A stretch of DNA of 64,000 nt from Musa acuminata AAA Group (GCF_036884655.1 NC_088340.1:4791001-4855000), one strand, 5' to 3'. Shown: positions 11,495-24,231, numbered from the stretch's first letter. Translations and numbers: made by a program. Notes: generated by a model from the sequence alone, not told the origin.

Positions 11495-12784
11495 ACAAGT
11501 AAGAGGGAGGAGATTTGTAAGGGAAGGACGACGACTCTTAGAGTGAGAAGATATCGAACTCTCCTTATCTGAAACAGAGAATATTTCGAGGTCCGATTGT
11601 CATATTTATGGACTCTTTCCATGAAATTATATATATTTCATATTTATTGTCTTCCAATAAAGTGCAAACCATATCATGCTTCATATATTTTTATGAAAAT
11701 GACGAGTAATTACATTTAATATTACCATTTCAGACATCATATGAAAATAATAGTTAATTATTAGATTTAGTGTGATCCTTCTAAGCACTCCCCTCTATTA
11801 GACATTTTCCATGGCAACTAACTTACCGATTAAATGTTAAAATTGATTTGAATTAAGAGCCTTAGTGATCACTAAGATCAATCGATAGTGAAACGATCAA
11901 TAAATTGCTCTTTCCTAATTCAAATAAAGAAAATGATCAACCGAAAAGAAGTCATTTTTAGTTAAGAATGCTCGACCGAGGGATTACTTTACTACTGATT
12001 TTGAACGTTTAAGGGTATTGTTAATAAATGGAATTGCTATTTTTTAAGGAATTCCAAGTTAAGAATGCTAATATTAGCCTTAATTAAGAGGAAAAAGTAG
12101 CTTACTAGTCTTAGTAATCAATCCACTTCAAGCCATTTTTAGATAAATTAATTTGAGATGGTAGGTTATCACATAGAAGATTGTTGTCTTGATGTACAAA
12201 TCCTTTAGTGATAATTAAAATAAATGATCTCCATGTTTTAGAAGTCTCAAACTTATTTATCATCCCTCCATTTGCTTGCATCATTCATTCATTCATAGTG
12301 AGCATTCATCTTATTTTACAAGAGAGCTACGAAATCAATATTAAGATAATACTGATGTGTGAGAGATTAAACTAAATTAGTTGGGTGTTGGGTGTCCAAT
12401 ATAATGTAGATCAATCATGATTGAGTTGATATTAAGATAATAATGATATGTGAGAGATTAAAAATGAACTAAGGAACAAACAGTTGAGTGTTGGGTTAAA
12501 TCGAGTATCCAATATAATACATATATTAATTCTAATCAATTTGATTCAGACTCATCATTATCATTATAATATTATATTATTAACATCAATGATATATATA
12601 ATGAAAAAAAGGGTGAGAACTTGATACAACATAATGCATAAATCTTCATCTCTCTCATAAATCTCAGCAAGTCCATACACATATATCTTTGAGCATTTCT
12701 CTATAAAAGATTAATCCAAGGAAATCACTAAGAGCTTGATATAACGTAAATATACTGTAGAAGCAGAGAAAGGAAACAGCTTCT
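11495..12784. other. Spacer between F-box copies 2 and 3
   Basis: AT-rich, no gene. 11990-12330 and 12360-12610 repeat, in shortened form, the 3' flank of copy 1 (4281-6745). 12345-12390 and 12421-12465 also repeat each other ('ttaagataatactgatgtg' against 'ttaagataataatgatatg'). Confidence 0.55.
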
Positions 12785-13975
12785 TCAGATTGCTTCCAAC
12801 AGCTCTTCTCGGTCACCGCATGGTCGAAGCGTATTGGAGTAAGGGATGAAGTTGTGGGAATAAGGGAATCCCCAGCAATCCTGACACTTGAGTGCTCCTC
12901 CATCCTTCATATTGTAACTGTGCATCGAGTCGTATGTGACGAAAACAAGTAGTGTGGTCGTCGCCACCTCAATCAGTTTGACGTAGTTCACAAAACACGG
13001 TTCTCCCGTAAACCCCATCTGGGCCAAGCTTATCTCATGCATCTTCACCCATTCTAGCGCACCGTCGCTTGTCTTCTTCAATGGCCACAGACCGATCACC
13101 CCAGAAAATGAGCTGTAGTGGATCAGGCACAACGACTTCCCCTCCCACTTGGCTATTCCGAAAAGTGCAAAGAAGTCGATGACTGTTTCACTCGGCAGAG
13201 GGATGATTTGTGTGCACTCCTCCCTCACATCGAAGGCGACGACATAAGGGCCAATCCTCGAGTACGACTTCAAGTCTGATGATAACCAGAACACGGCGTC
13301 GCCGCAGACCACCGGGTCCTCCAAGTCTAGTTGCTGATGCCCCAAGTCGAGCTCCTTATCCACCGTCCAGGCCCTGGCAACCGAGTCATAGACCCGACAG
13401 TGGTGCGATATGCTCAGTCCCGAGGTTTGTGTGACGTACACCAACTTGTAGTCTTTCATCACCCCATCCTCGTCGTTCATGAATCTCACCGCGATGCCCC
13501 CCGGGGTACACTCACCCGGCGGGGAAGGGAGCCAGCATCGAGTCCTACGGGCCGGGTTGTAGACACATATGCCAGTGGTGGTCGCATCAAACCTTTCATA
13601 TTTCTGATTCAAGACGAAGACGAGGCCACCAGCTGACCCGAGGAAGATGGATTCCGTATCGGTTATGAATTTGAGGCTACTACTAGGCACGCCGGCGTAG
13701 CGGTCAATGAGGATGATGGAGTTCAAGATGTTGTCACTATGGACGATAAAGCCGGAGATGGTGTTATTGTAGTATGATTGCGAAAGTAGGAAATGAGAAT
13801 CTAACGAGAGCTGGCGGAAGGTCTTGCAAACAGGGAGGAGCTTGAAGAAGGCCTTCGCCGGAAGGTAGGATATGATCTCTGCGAGCACGTCATCTGGAAG
13901 GGGACAACTTCTGTTTTCGAGCTTCTTTAGACCAACAAGATCAACGCTACAAGTGTTCTTGAGTGTGTCAGCCAT
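12785..13975 (-). CDS. F-box protein with F-box-associated domain (array copy 3)
   Basis: Intronless gene for 396 residues, the longest copy. It starts MADTLKNTCSVDLVGLKKLE. The F-box is at residues 24-65 (CPLPDDVLAEIISYLPAK, PVCKTFRQL), nearly identical to copy 1. The F-box-associated part keeps SAGGLVFVL, YNPARRTRCWLPSPPGE, SHHCRVYDSVARAWT and the terminal SNTLRPCGDREELLEAI. It contains a few insertions relative to the others, such as DATTTG near residue 132. Likely role: substrate adaptor of an SCF ubiquitin ligase, target unknown. A TATA-like element lies about 38 bases before the ATG. Confidence 0.88.
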   Translation of the reverse strand: MADTLKNTCSVDLVGLKKLENRSCPLPDDVLAEIISYLPAKAFFKLLPVCKTFRQLSLDSHFLLSQSYYNNTISGFIVHSDNILNSIILIDRYAGVPSSSLKFITDTESIFLGSAGGLVFVLNQKYERFDATTTGICVYNPARRTRCWLPSPPGECTPGGIAVRFMNDEDGVMKDYKLVYVTQTSGLSISHHCRVYDSVARAWTVDKELDLGHQQLDLEDPVVCGDAVFWLSSDLKSYSRIGPYVVAFDVREECTQIIPLPSETVIDFFALFGIAKWEGKSLCLIHYSSFSGVIGLWPLKKTSDGALEWVKMHEISLAQMGFTGEPCFVNYVKLIEVATTTLLVFVTYDSMHSYNMKDGGALKCQDCWGFPYSHNFIPYSNTLRPCGDREELLEAI

Positions 13976-14012
13976 TATAACGATGGAAGACTTAAGGACT
14001 ACGACTCTCTGT

Positions 14013-14018
14013 TATATA
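14013..14018 (-). promoter_or_regulatory. Putative TATA box of F-box copy 3
   Basis: TATATA in 'gttatatatgg', about 38 bases upstream of the start codon and shared with copy 1. Confidence 0.5.
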
Positions 14019-16180
14019 TGGAGGAGTAATACAGAGGGAGATATGTAAAGGGAGAATGATTAGGAATCTCAAGAGTGATAAGGAATCCTTAATTTCAATT
14101 GAGAAAATGGTTTGAGGACCAACTAGTTTACATAAATGGTAATTTTTCTAAAAAGACTTTTGTCTTTGTTTCCTTTTCCACTTAGTGCCCTAATATTATT
14201 TTTTTTTTCCTTTGAAACTTCTATATTTCAAAATGATAAAGTGCCTATCTCGCACTTTTCGAACATATTCAATTGAATAAACTAATTTGATTAAACCGAT
14301 TAACTAATCCAAAAGTTAGACCATTACAAAATAAAAATATTCAAAAATAAATATTATTAATATATATGAATAAAATAATTATACAAATTTCTTTATCTTA
14401 TAAACAAAATGTTTTAAAAATAAAAATAAAAATAAAAATCATAATATTGAATTGAAAGTAAAATATAACATAATAATTTTATTTATATATTAAATAAAAT
14501 AATAATATAATCTATATTTTTTTAATTTTAAATTAAACCTCAAAAATACTTACGAAGACCTAAATCATCATTTTTTTCATATTTTAAGTCTTAAATAGGT
14601 ACTTTTACTAATTTCAATCATGAAAATGTTGAATTTGTGTAGCTTAAAGATTGAAATGAGTAAAAATAATTATTTTAAAAGTGTTAAAAATAGAAAAAAA
14701 AAGATCATTTAGATATTTGCAAGTCATTTCCATGGCTTTTTAAAATTTGAAAACTTTTGGAAAAGGTAAGAGGTGAATTGTACTATTTTTTTTTAAAGAG
14801 TTAGACTATTTTTAATAGGATCCTAAGGTAATATAATCTTATTAAAAAATAGTGTAACTCATGTCATCAAAATATTTTTCTCATAATTTAAGAAAATCTC
14901 TTTGTCGAGATTCATGTAGTTTGTTTGCAAAGTAGTTGTAAGTTCATCTTAAATTAGATAAACGACATATGGGTTAGAATACCTTTGAATTGATAATATA
15001 TCGATTTATTATAAAATTTATATCTTAAAAATATAATGATATGTAGCAAATAAAATTATATATTAATCATTTACAACATATCTATAATAGTCAGATAACA
15101 AAGATATACAATACATCGGATTGTGTACTGGTTTAACAACGGATGAAGAGGCATGCTCCATGAAATGAATTTATCATGGAAAGAACCTATATAATACTCT
15201 CGACAGTGGATGAAGTGGTATCCCCTATTCACTCAAGTGGAGACACATTTCTCCCAATAGTGGATGGAGGAATCGTTTAACCATGATGTCTAATGGCTTA
15301 CTAATCCCTGAAGGGAATTGCCCTACCTACCCTTGGTAGGGATATATAGTCATCCATGATAATTTATTTATATTTATCCATTCATTTATGTATTCATTTA
15401 TATAGTATTAATATTATGGGAAACCATGTTTGATGTATGACCTTTTAAACCTTGTCCATTGGTGGCACTGTACTATAATAGATTCATAGCTCATTTTACA
15501 TATAGCACTTCTAACGTGGACCATCAAGTATAGTTACATATACTACATAGTAATAATCATATCAATATCATTAATTTAATCTAAAAAATAATAATTATTT
15601 CTAAATGACATCATCAGATAAAACTTTTAAGTTTATCAAATCATAAGAACATAAGACATCAATCTTTTAATAGTCCTCGATCAATCAGAATCGTAATTGA
15701 AATAGATAAATTGACTTAAATCAAGCTCAATTTAATTAAGACATAACACAACCAACCTTAAATCCTTATAGAACCAGTTTAAAATCAATCTAGATTGAGC
15801 TAACTTAGATTTATTTAATTTCAATTAGGCTAAGTATGTTTGAACTGATCAAGTTAGTCCAGAATCACCCTAACTAACTTGAATCGATTAAACTTGCCTT
15901 ATTCAATCAACTAATAAGCTCAAACCAATAAAGGGAAAGGAAATCAAACAATATCGCATAATGCTAGCCCATATCAAATTGACCCACTTGAGTCTCGTAT
16001 GAGTTAGGTGCACTATACATGTTTGTCCTAAGTAGCAGGTTGGGTTGAGATATAATAGGTTGGATAGAGGGCAATGATGTATCTAACGTCAATCGCATAA
16101 CTGAGAAGGCATAGCTTCACGAGTTAGGTTGAGCTTACTCATGAGTTGGGCTGAGCTCACCACTGAACTAGACTACACAT
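14019..16180. other. AT-rich intergenic DNA
   Basis: No open frame of note. Long A/T-rich stretches (14150-15120), then mixed sequence. No transposon ends recognised. Confidence 0.45.
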
Positions 16181-16250
16181 GGCTTACAAGTTGAGTAATG
16201 CTTAGACATATGAGTTGGGTCTTGCTTGAGCGCATGAGCTGGCTCATACT

Positions 16251-16436
16251 ACATGAGTTGTGTTTTACTCAACTACATGGGCTGGGTCATACATAGTCAC
16301 ATGAATTGTATCGTACCTAGCTACATGGGCGAGGTCATGTCTAACCAAATAAGTTGGATCGTACATAGCCACATGAGTTGGGTGACCATATAAATTAGGT
16401 TATTCCTAACCACATAAGCTAAGTCATGCATAACTA
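16251..16436. repeat. 24-bp minisatellite, about seven diverged units
   Basis: Units begin at 16251, 16275, 16299, 16323, 16347 and 16371 (this last one shortened to 17 bases), then 16388 and 16412. The consensus is close to acatgagttgggtcatacct followed by 'agcc'. Looser copies of the 'atgagttgggt' core occur upstream from about 16110. Copies differ at several positions, so the array is old. Confidence 0.8.
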
Positions 16437-17990
16437 TTAGAAAATCTAAGGCAGTATCAAATGCATAGCGGAAGAACAGAAAATAAAATCTCAAAATTTC
16501 ACATAGAAAGATAACATTTCATCATTGTGCAAAGATTAGTGTGTAAAAACTCGCAAAACTAAAAAAATCACGTGTGTTAAGGGATCTATGTTACCTAAGA
16601 AAATCATATATCCCTGAAAATCTATAGATCTATGGGAGAGGATGAAGGAGATTAACTGTTCTCCTCTCAAATGGTGATATATACGACAAGGGCTACAAAG
16701 AAAGCACTGCACAAACCTCCTTTCCACGCGCACCATGAGATTAAGAAAGGGTCGACCCTTCTTGCTATCCAAACGCTGTAAACAGGGGTTGTTGGCTAAG
16801 AAAGAGAGGGGGAGAGGAGAATATGATGTGGTAGCCAAAAGAGTCTAGCCTATGGCCCTTTGGTTCCTTGATATTTATAGAGGCCCCCTATCTACTTAAC
16901 CATAATGGATCACGTCCTATTGGGTATTGGATCTCCATCTAACTGTCAAAACTTCTTAAATTAGTGGATCTCTACCAAGTTTTTATTCGATTTTATTGGA
17001 TCTCATCCATAATTCAGGAGAGTATTGGATATCTAATAAGTCAAGGACTCCAATAGATGTCTCATATCTGAATCTCTACTCATCGTAATACCTAGCATAT
17101 GTGTGTGACCCTCTAGACCCAATATCAAGCTGGTCATATGTTATATTTGTCAGAACTCATCGATTGCAGACGTATCAAGCCACTACATCATAGTCTCTAG
17201 ACAATATAGGGGAATCCAATTCATTTGATATGTCTATCATTAGTTATCATATATCTATAGTCCCTCGTCCATCTAATATCCTAGAGACCATATATCAGGT
17301 ATAGTATTGTCATACATTCTTTATGAAATTGTTAAGCTTATTCAATTCGTGACTCTTTATCACTTGCTCAGTTCATTAAACTTTATGAAATTGTTATCTT
17401 AAGGTACCCTTCCTTAACATATGTGATATATTATATATGATTCTCCCTTTAGAGAATTAGGACTTATCCCTCGTTATCTATCATATTGGAGAAGCTTTCC
17501 ACTTTGCATCATTTCCTCTAAAAGTTTCAAGATCACCATCTCTTTCGACTATTCTACTTTGTTGAACAAATTATGTAATATTCTACCCCCACGAACATAC
17601 TTATTAGATTGTGACTCTTCGTTAATATAGCCTCTGTCATGCCTATCAAGGCCTAGCAACATATTGAACTTGTTATACACTTTAACTTTTTACGGACGTA
17701 TCATTCTCATCCCAATGAAAAAGTTTCAATGCTCTATGAGTTACGATCACCTTGGAATAGCTACAAATAGTTAATCGTCCACATACAAGCTCTTGTATGA
17801 GTATTGAATTCTTCGAGTTGGTAATTTCTTTCACCAATGTGAGCTTTGCATAACTCTTTCGATCGTCGAGCAATCAATTCCTTATTACATGATCTCATCC
17901 TTTGCCAAGTACTCCACTTGCCTTGAGTATCATCAAGATTGATTGTCAACATTGAGCTGTCACTCAAACTCAACCATCCCTATTTTTATA
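16437..17990. mobile_element. Degenerate LTR-retrotransposon-like block
   Basis: Less AT-rich block with only broken short frames. Phrases such as 'gaccctctagacccaatatc', 'atagtccctcgtccatctaa' and 'aatatcctagagaccatata' are of a kind I associate with abundant copia-type LTRs of banana relatives, and the 17640-17970 stretch reads like decayed retroelement sequence on the minus strand. No LTR pair, primer-binding site or polymerase motif could be delimited. Assignment is by recall and tentative. Confidence 0.4.
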
Positions 17991-18136
17991 TATTACGTAT
18001 TCTTTTCAACTCGCTTCTTGGTGCTTTTGCACGAAGGATTGATTATTCATCTGAATACCAATGTCGGATGCTTGCTCTTCTTAGTAATTCCTTTTCCTAT
18101 GTCTGAACGTTCATTTTGTTTAAATGAGCACACACG

Positions 18137-18140
<4 letters not shown>

Positions 18141-18210
<70 letters not shown>
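18141..18210. repeat. (AT)n microsatellite, 70 bp
   Basis: Uninterrupted AT dinucleotide run of about 35 units, the longest simple repeat in the window. Confidence 0.95.
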
Positions 18211-18214
<4 letters not shown>

Positions 18215-18388
18215 TTGTGGTGACAAAATAAATATGAATCACGTACGATAAATATATGATTCAACACATATTAGATTCTGACTTTCCAACTTACACAAAA
18301 AAACCAAATTAGGCTTGACGTATGAATAACTGCCAAGTGAATCATACAAGTCAATTACGGAGAAGGAACTAAAGAAATGTATTTTCAG

Positions 18389-18580
18389 ACTCATGATTTG
18401 AATTGATGTCATAATTAAGATCTTAATTAGATAACAAAAAAAAATTCCAAAGACTCAAACTCATAAGATCAATGAATATATTGTAAACTCATGATTTGAT
18501 TTGATAACGATGATCTTGACTGATCACAAAAAAGATCTCAAAGACTAAAGCTGATAAGACATGACTCAATATATATCATA
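18389..18580. repeat. Imperfect tandem duplication, period about 98 bp
   Basis: The segment starting 'actcatgatttgaattgat' at 18389 recurs as 'actcatgatttgatttgat' at 18487, followed in both by an A-run, 'aaagact' and 'ataagat/ctgataagac'. Copies are strongly diverged. Confidence 0.55.
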
Positions 18581-20064
18581 TTCTAAAAATAAATACCAGT
18601 ATGGTATTTGAAACCGTGCATCTGCATAGGGTGTTTATGCATCAAATTAGTTTGCATTTGGCTTACCATTGGATTTCAAGAGTAGATAAAGAAGATGTGT
18701 GTGCATCACATTATAATCAGATTGGCTTCTCAGTGGGAATTCAACTGCAATACGACAGAGTCGATCGGGTCCATGAAGCCGAAAGCTGCATTATTAGACC
18801 TGGTAAATTTATTCTGGTCACCTCCACTGATTCCACCAAGCTTTCGCATCTGTCTTTATGGTGTGGCCTTGCCGAAAAAGATTCATAAAGAAGCTTTTGG
18901 TGCGAGGAAGGAAACCCTACCAACAGGAGGAAGTGGTCACACATAGCGTCGCCATTTCGCTTTTCTTGCCTTGGTCAAGATAATTTGACTGGTTGATGTT
19001 TACTGAAGAAGAAACGATGAGATTTATAGTTAAAGCTTATTAATATATTGCATGTTTTGAATAATCAAAGCTTTTGATAATAATGATGATGTTCCAATCA
19101 AAATCTTATCATCACATCACCTCTTCATTTCATCCAGTGTTTAACCAATACTTACGTGATATTTAATAATAGTTTATACATGCAACCAATCGTTTTAGCC
19201 GTGGAAGATAAGCGAATAAAAAGATTCAAGTTTGAAGGATAAAAATTCCCCCAAAAACTATATAGTTTGTTGATTCTAACATAAATGGTCAACCAATTAA
19301 TTACAGAATTTTCTTTCTGTAATGCATGTGAGATTTTATAATCATTCATAACAAGCATTAGATGTCAAGAACTCAACGAAGACTACCCCATAAACCAAAC
19401 ATAACCCTCCGAAAACCATCTAACATTTGAAAATTATGATCAGAGCATATCTGTATGAGGTGCTCTTATGAAAATTATAATAAGAGCATCTCATATGGGT
19501 TCCTCCTTAAATTTATGATGAAGCTCATCATAACACTCCATTAATGACCTTAGAAAGAAGCTTTTTCAGTCATATTTTGCAAGCATTAGTTTGTCCCCAC
19601 CAATAATTAATTACAGACCATCTGGTGCTCAGTGGATGAAGAACATCTATAAAGTTGTCAACAGCACTTTATTTATGTCAATTGTGTGTGTGAGAGAGAC
19701 AGATTTGTTTCCCTCGTATTATTATCCATCCCCACTAATAATCAATTGCAGGCCATTTGGTGCTCGGTGGAATGGAGAACATCTTCTTTAAAGCTGCAAA
19801 ATATTCTACAGATGGGACAACCCAGCAAGCATATTTCCATGTGCAGTTCACATCACTCATCCCTCACCCAGTCAACAGAAAAATACTTGGAACAGCAAAA
19901 CAAATTGATCCACAAGGGACCATTTGGTTCTGATTGGCTTCACCTAACCAGTGATTTCTTCCTCTCCTCACATAAAAAATTATCTGCCATCTGTCACAAT
20001 GATTTGTAAACCCCTCACAATATGATATCCCCTCAAGTTTGCATCATTTGTGGTACTCTCTGCT

Positions 20065-20099
<35 letters not shown>

Positions 20100-20624
20100 C
20101 TTCTCACATGCATCAATGGAGTGTGGCCAAAAGCTTAGAAGAAGCTTCCTCGCAATCGGAGGGCAGTCAAAGGAGAGCGTCTTTTCCGTGAGCGTAGAAT
20201 ACCACGTCGTCGCCTGCATGCAGCAGAGGCGGGCGGGCTTTACGATACGTGGACGTCGCTGTCCTGTTCAAACATGTAACACGTGGGACTTTCAAGTTGG
20301 ATTGAACTCTCCAATACATTTATGCATCCAATTTCTGAATTCAGATAAATTATCCGCGACGCGCATTGAATGATATTTAAATCCCATATAGCTGTAAAGT
20401 AGTCATATATTATGATGAGCTGGTAGTGACGTGTATCAAATATTTTCACGGTACGTTCGAAGGATCAGGCGGCTACCGTTTCCTCTACATGGTTACTTCC
20501 TATTGACTTGTCTATTGCGGTCTTTGGGCCTTTGGCCTTTATTTGCCTCGTCTCTCCTCCTTTGTCGTCCAATCCCCTCGCACTCTCCGACTCTGTTTAG
20601 CTCTCGCATCTGCTCGCGGCTTCC
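18581..20624. other. Intergenic DNA upstream of the arabinogalactan gene
   Basis: No supported gene. It holds a diverged tandem duplication of about 135 bp (19595 and 19730, both starting 'ccccac', with 'ggtgctc' and 'gaacatct' in register) and a GCA repeat near 20065-20094. Open frames through the GCA repeat on both strands are a product of the repeat. Confidence 0.5.
20065..20094. repeat. (GCA)n trinucleotide repeat
   Basis: About ten GCA units upstream of the arabinogalactan gene. It gives polyalanine-like frames on either strand but is not part of a convincing gene. Confidence 0.9.
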
Positions 20625-21068
20625 ATGGAGTTCTCCGGCGCTGGTCTCCGCCTGCTTGTGGCTGCGCTGGCCCTGCTCTTCGTCACCTCCTCCGCCCAGG
20701 CAACCTGCCCCGCCCCCCTCGCACCTCCCACCCCCGCCCCTACCCCCACACCCGCTCCCGCTCCCGCTCCAGCCACCGCTCCCCCCACCCCGGCGCCTAC
20801 GCCCGCCCCCACCGTCGCGCCTCCCACCCCGGCTCCGGCGCCGGTCGCCCCCACCCCAGCGCCGTCCCCGAAGGCCGCCTCCCCGGCACCGGAAGCTGCT
20901 TCCCCCACCCCCGAGGCACCCGTCTCCTCCCCTCCCGCTCCCCCTCCCTCCGGTGAGTCGCCGACCGAGGCGCCCAGCCCGCCAACCCCCAATACCGCTG
21001 CCGGGATCCGCTCAGCAGGATGGATCTCTGCCGCTGTGGCCGTCGCGGCCGTGGTGTACGCGTTCTAG
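20625..21068 (+). CDS. Classical arabinogalactan protein, GPI-anchored
   Basis: Intronless 147-residue precursor. Residues 1-26 form a signal peptide ending SSAQA. The middle (about 27-125) is almost wholly Pro, Ala, Thr and Ser in alternating Ala-Pro, Thr-Pro and Ser-Pro pairs, the pattern that in this family directs prolyl hydroxylation and type II arabinogalactan addition. The C-terminus (AAGIRSAGWISAAVAVAAVVYAF) is a hydrophobic GPI-anchor signal preceded by small residues. Expected location: outer face of the plasma membrane and cell wall. The length fits classical AGPs. The ATG is the first in frame after a C-rich leader and sits directly before the signal peptide. The gene is very GC-rich against AT-rich surroundings. 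The exact paralogue cannot be told. Confidence 0.9.
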   Translation: MEFSGAGLRLLVAALALLFVTSSAQATCPAPLAPPTPAPTPTPAPAPAPATAPPTPAPTPAPTVAPPTPAPAPVAPTPAPSPKAASPAPEAASPTPEAPVSSPPAPPPSGESPTEAPSPPTPNTAAGIRSAGWISAAVAVAAVVYAF

Positions 21069-22229
21069 GCCCTGTAAACAATGTCCGCCGCGGATTCCTC
21101 GTCGGGTGACGCACGAGGAGTCGGCACAAGTTCGCGACTCTCTCTTTCCCAATTTAACTTCTTGGTGTTATATTGTGGCGTTTCTTGTTTTCTTTTCCTT
21201 TCTTTCTCCTCTCATTCCGTGTGCTTTTTCTGGATATTCTTCTTCTTCTTCTCCTCCTGTAAACTGATCTAAGAATGGCTTCTCGTTACTGTGTGTGTGA
21301 TAATTAATATATCATTGTGGTGAATTCTTGCGTCATAATTCGCATTCTGTCTTCTGCAATTACATACAGTCGGAGCGGCAACACTGGAAATTGGACTCGA
21401 TTAAGAGAAAAAAATGTAGACAAAAAATGTTCCCCAAGTCTTAGGTTATTATAAGAGCTTGAGAAAGAGAGATAGAAAGAAGGCATGAATGGTAAATAGT
21501 GACTAAAATGGACGAGCCATTTGTTCCCTGCACACGTTTGCGTCCCCTAACAATCCATTTGTTCCCAGCAATCAATCCAAGAAAGCTTCGCCCTACAAAT
21601 AACGCTGTGTATTCCACCCACGTTCTCCCACTTCAGTTGTTCTCTGCGTATTGATCTTTGCGACAGCCTGTGGTTCCATTTTGGGGCGCTTTTTGTTGGT
21701 CCAGGCTCGGATAATTGAGCAGAAAAGAAGAGAGAGACAAATAAAGAAAGAAAGTAATGTTTTAAAGATTTTTGATTGACGATAGGTGGCCAACCGTTCT
21801 TAATTTTGGTGGTCCAAATTTTATGTGTAGAATCCTTACGGTAAACTCTACAATCCTGATTGTGTTAATCTACAGTTTATCCTTTCTAAGGCACTTACCA
21901 AAAATTTCCTTACGAGGAGATTCATCTATGTGACGAAGATATCTATCTCTGAGCTAAGATCTATAATATTAATTTTATTATGATCATCTGATTATTCTAG
22001 AGAAGACGGATTGTAAATTTATTATCATTACTATGATAGTGAAAGTTTGAGGTGGACTATGGTCCGTGATTTTTCCCACATTACGTTTTTCACGTTAAAA
22101 AGATTTGGTCTCAATGTGATTGATTTTTGCTCTATTGTTTATGCTGTGCTGATTGATATTTTATTTGGATATCAAGTTGGTATTTTGACGATGAACCCGT
22201 TTTGATACTTTTCCTTTCTATCTCTTCAT

Positions 22230-22231
<2 letters not shown>

Positions 22232-22269
<38 letters not shown>
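22232..22269. repeat. (GA)n microsatellite
   Basis: About 19 uninterrupted GA units. Confidence 0.95.
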
Positions 22270-22273
<4 letters not shown>

Positions 22274-23148
22274 CAGGAGCCATTCCTCCGTTGAGATTAC
22301 TTACTACCAACACTAAATTATTCTCACATCTGACACCCACGAGTCCACAGATATTTCCTATAAGTAATCTTTAGTTCTATCATGAGCTTGCGACAAGGCG
22401 TTGATTCGGGACTTGGATCACGTTCGTTGAGAATGACAGGAATTCATATTTGCAGACATAGTTTGAAGAGTTATATTACTCACCATGTTGAGTTGAATTT
22501 TGTAGGATGCTTCTTGTGGCTTTACTTAAAAGAGCAACGAATAAAATAGTCTTTCTAATCACCAAATAAATTTTAAGGTTTTAGATAAGACAGCTTCACT
22601 TGGTCGAAGACTAATTAAGAAATAATTCTAGAAGAGGTTAGCATTGAGTTTATGTTTGATTATAACATCTTGTCACTAATCTTTCATAAAGCCTTCATGT
22701 AGTAATCCAATCACTATGTGGATAAAACTACTATTTGATGGGCCTAATCTCATTGCCAAGACACTTATCAGCCCATATTAGATGGATCAAGGCATTTCTT
22801 TTGAGTTATAGGAGGAATTAATGAGTCAAATTACCATTACGAGGGACACTAGTTGGAAGTGGAAGTCGAATACATTCAATAGGCATCCAATTCTATTAAT
22901 TACGATCTGCAGGTAAATTGCTAAAGGAAAATTCAACATTGCGATATAAATCGCATTAATGTTATATGATAAAAACAAATATATCTCTTCTTTCTTTTCC
23001 AATGTGCAATAAGGTTTCTGTGTGTGCAGTGAAAGCATGACTTGACTGGATGTGGAGAGAACGAGAGAGATTAGAACATATAGATCCATTGATGAGTAGA
23101 ATGACTGCATTTTTCTCCCCCCACCTAATAAGAGAATGAGAGAGAGTT

Positions 23149-23272
23149 TGCTCTGATGTAGTAGGTTTAGTTATCGGTCTCCTCTTAATCCTGATACTGT
23201 CAAAAGAGTCTGCTCTGATGTAGTAGGTTTGGTTATCGGTCTCCTCTTAATCCTGAGACCGTCAAACGTAGT
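23149..23272. repeat. Tandem duplication, period 62 bp
   Basis: 'tgctctgatgtagtaggttt' begins at 23149 and again at 23211, and the following 'ggttatcggtctcctcttaa' is shared with one change. The near identity indicates a recent duplication. Confidence 0.85.
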
Positions 23273-24231
23273 AGGCCAACCACCTCCATTTCTGCCGCCA
23301 ACTACTGGTTGACAATTTCAGCTATGTGGCTTAACCATGGATGTGACGAGTTTTGTCACTGCGTCCGGAGGACTTTCTCCTTTCTTGGAGTAGAGTTGGT
23401 AGTTTGTTGGTCTGTCACATTAATCGGACGTCCACACAATGGCATGGAGAGAGAGAGAGAGAGCGAGAGAGAGAGAGAATAGCTTGGGAACAGAGCAAGG
23501 TGTTTAATGGTCAACAACACAAAGGAAAGGCAGCTATCTGATGGATGATGCCATTCTATCTACTTTGTCTGTCTATTCTTCTTTAAGCACAATTCTTGTG
23601 AATACATCATTTTTAGTGCATTTGCACACTTCCTCATGGGAAAGCTTCCCTTGAATTTGTTGCCTCTCAGCACTCGAGCAATTCCAGTTGTTGCCTATAA
23701 CTTTGCAAGGTAATAGCGAACTCAATGTTGATTTTGATGTCATCTTTTCTGGATTAATTTTATGTTCTATCTTATTTCTTTTCTTTTGTTTGCTTTCTTC
23801 TTCTCTGAAAATGCCACCAGAGGCTATATACTAAGATCGGGTCCCTGTTTTTGTTGGGGAAAGCAGCTCATGTACTTCAGTGATAGTGTCTCACTGACTC
23901 CTTCCTCACCCACTCCAACTGCTTTCATCCTACTTCAGTTTCGTTGGCAGCTTCGCCGCATAAATCAAATCGATCACTCCTCAATTTTCATTTCCATGTT
24001 TTCAGATTGCCACCAAATCTGCTCCTTTCAACAAAGCAACAAAGCGAGCACGACAACCATGCAAAAGAACAGAACAACTCCACACATACACTCGCATAGA
24101 GTTTTGAGTCAAGATGATACAACAATGACCACCATAATGAAGCTCCCAAGTCACAGTGCAAATTATCTACTACCGAATCAGCGAGAAACAGAGGATCATG
24201 AGCAAGAGCACTGTCTCCACCCTGGCCAAGC

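Larger units (their letters stand above)
21069..24231. other. Intergenic DNA with microsatellites
   Basis: No gene supported. Contains a (GA)n run at 22232-22269, a 62-bp tandem duplication at 23149-23272 and a (GA)n-rich patch near 23445-23479. The stretch 23760-24231 probably includes the 3' untranslated region of the blue copper gene that follows on the minus strand. Confidence 0.5.

Noticed and set aside
17761..17973. Minus-strand open frame of 70 codons
   Set aside because: Lies inside the degenerate retroelement-like block, with no conserved polymerase, integrase or gag motif.
20050..20373. Open frame beginning with a polyalanine run
   Set aside because: The frame exists because of the GCA repeat, is mirrored on the other strand, and the remainder has no recognisable domain.
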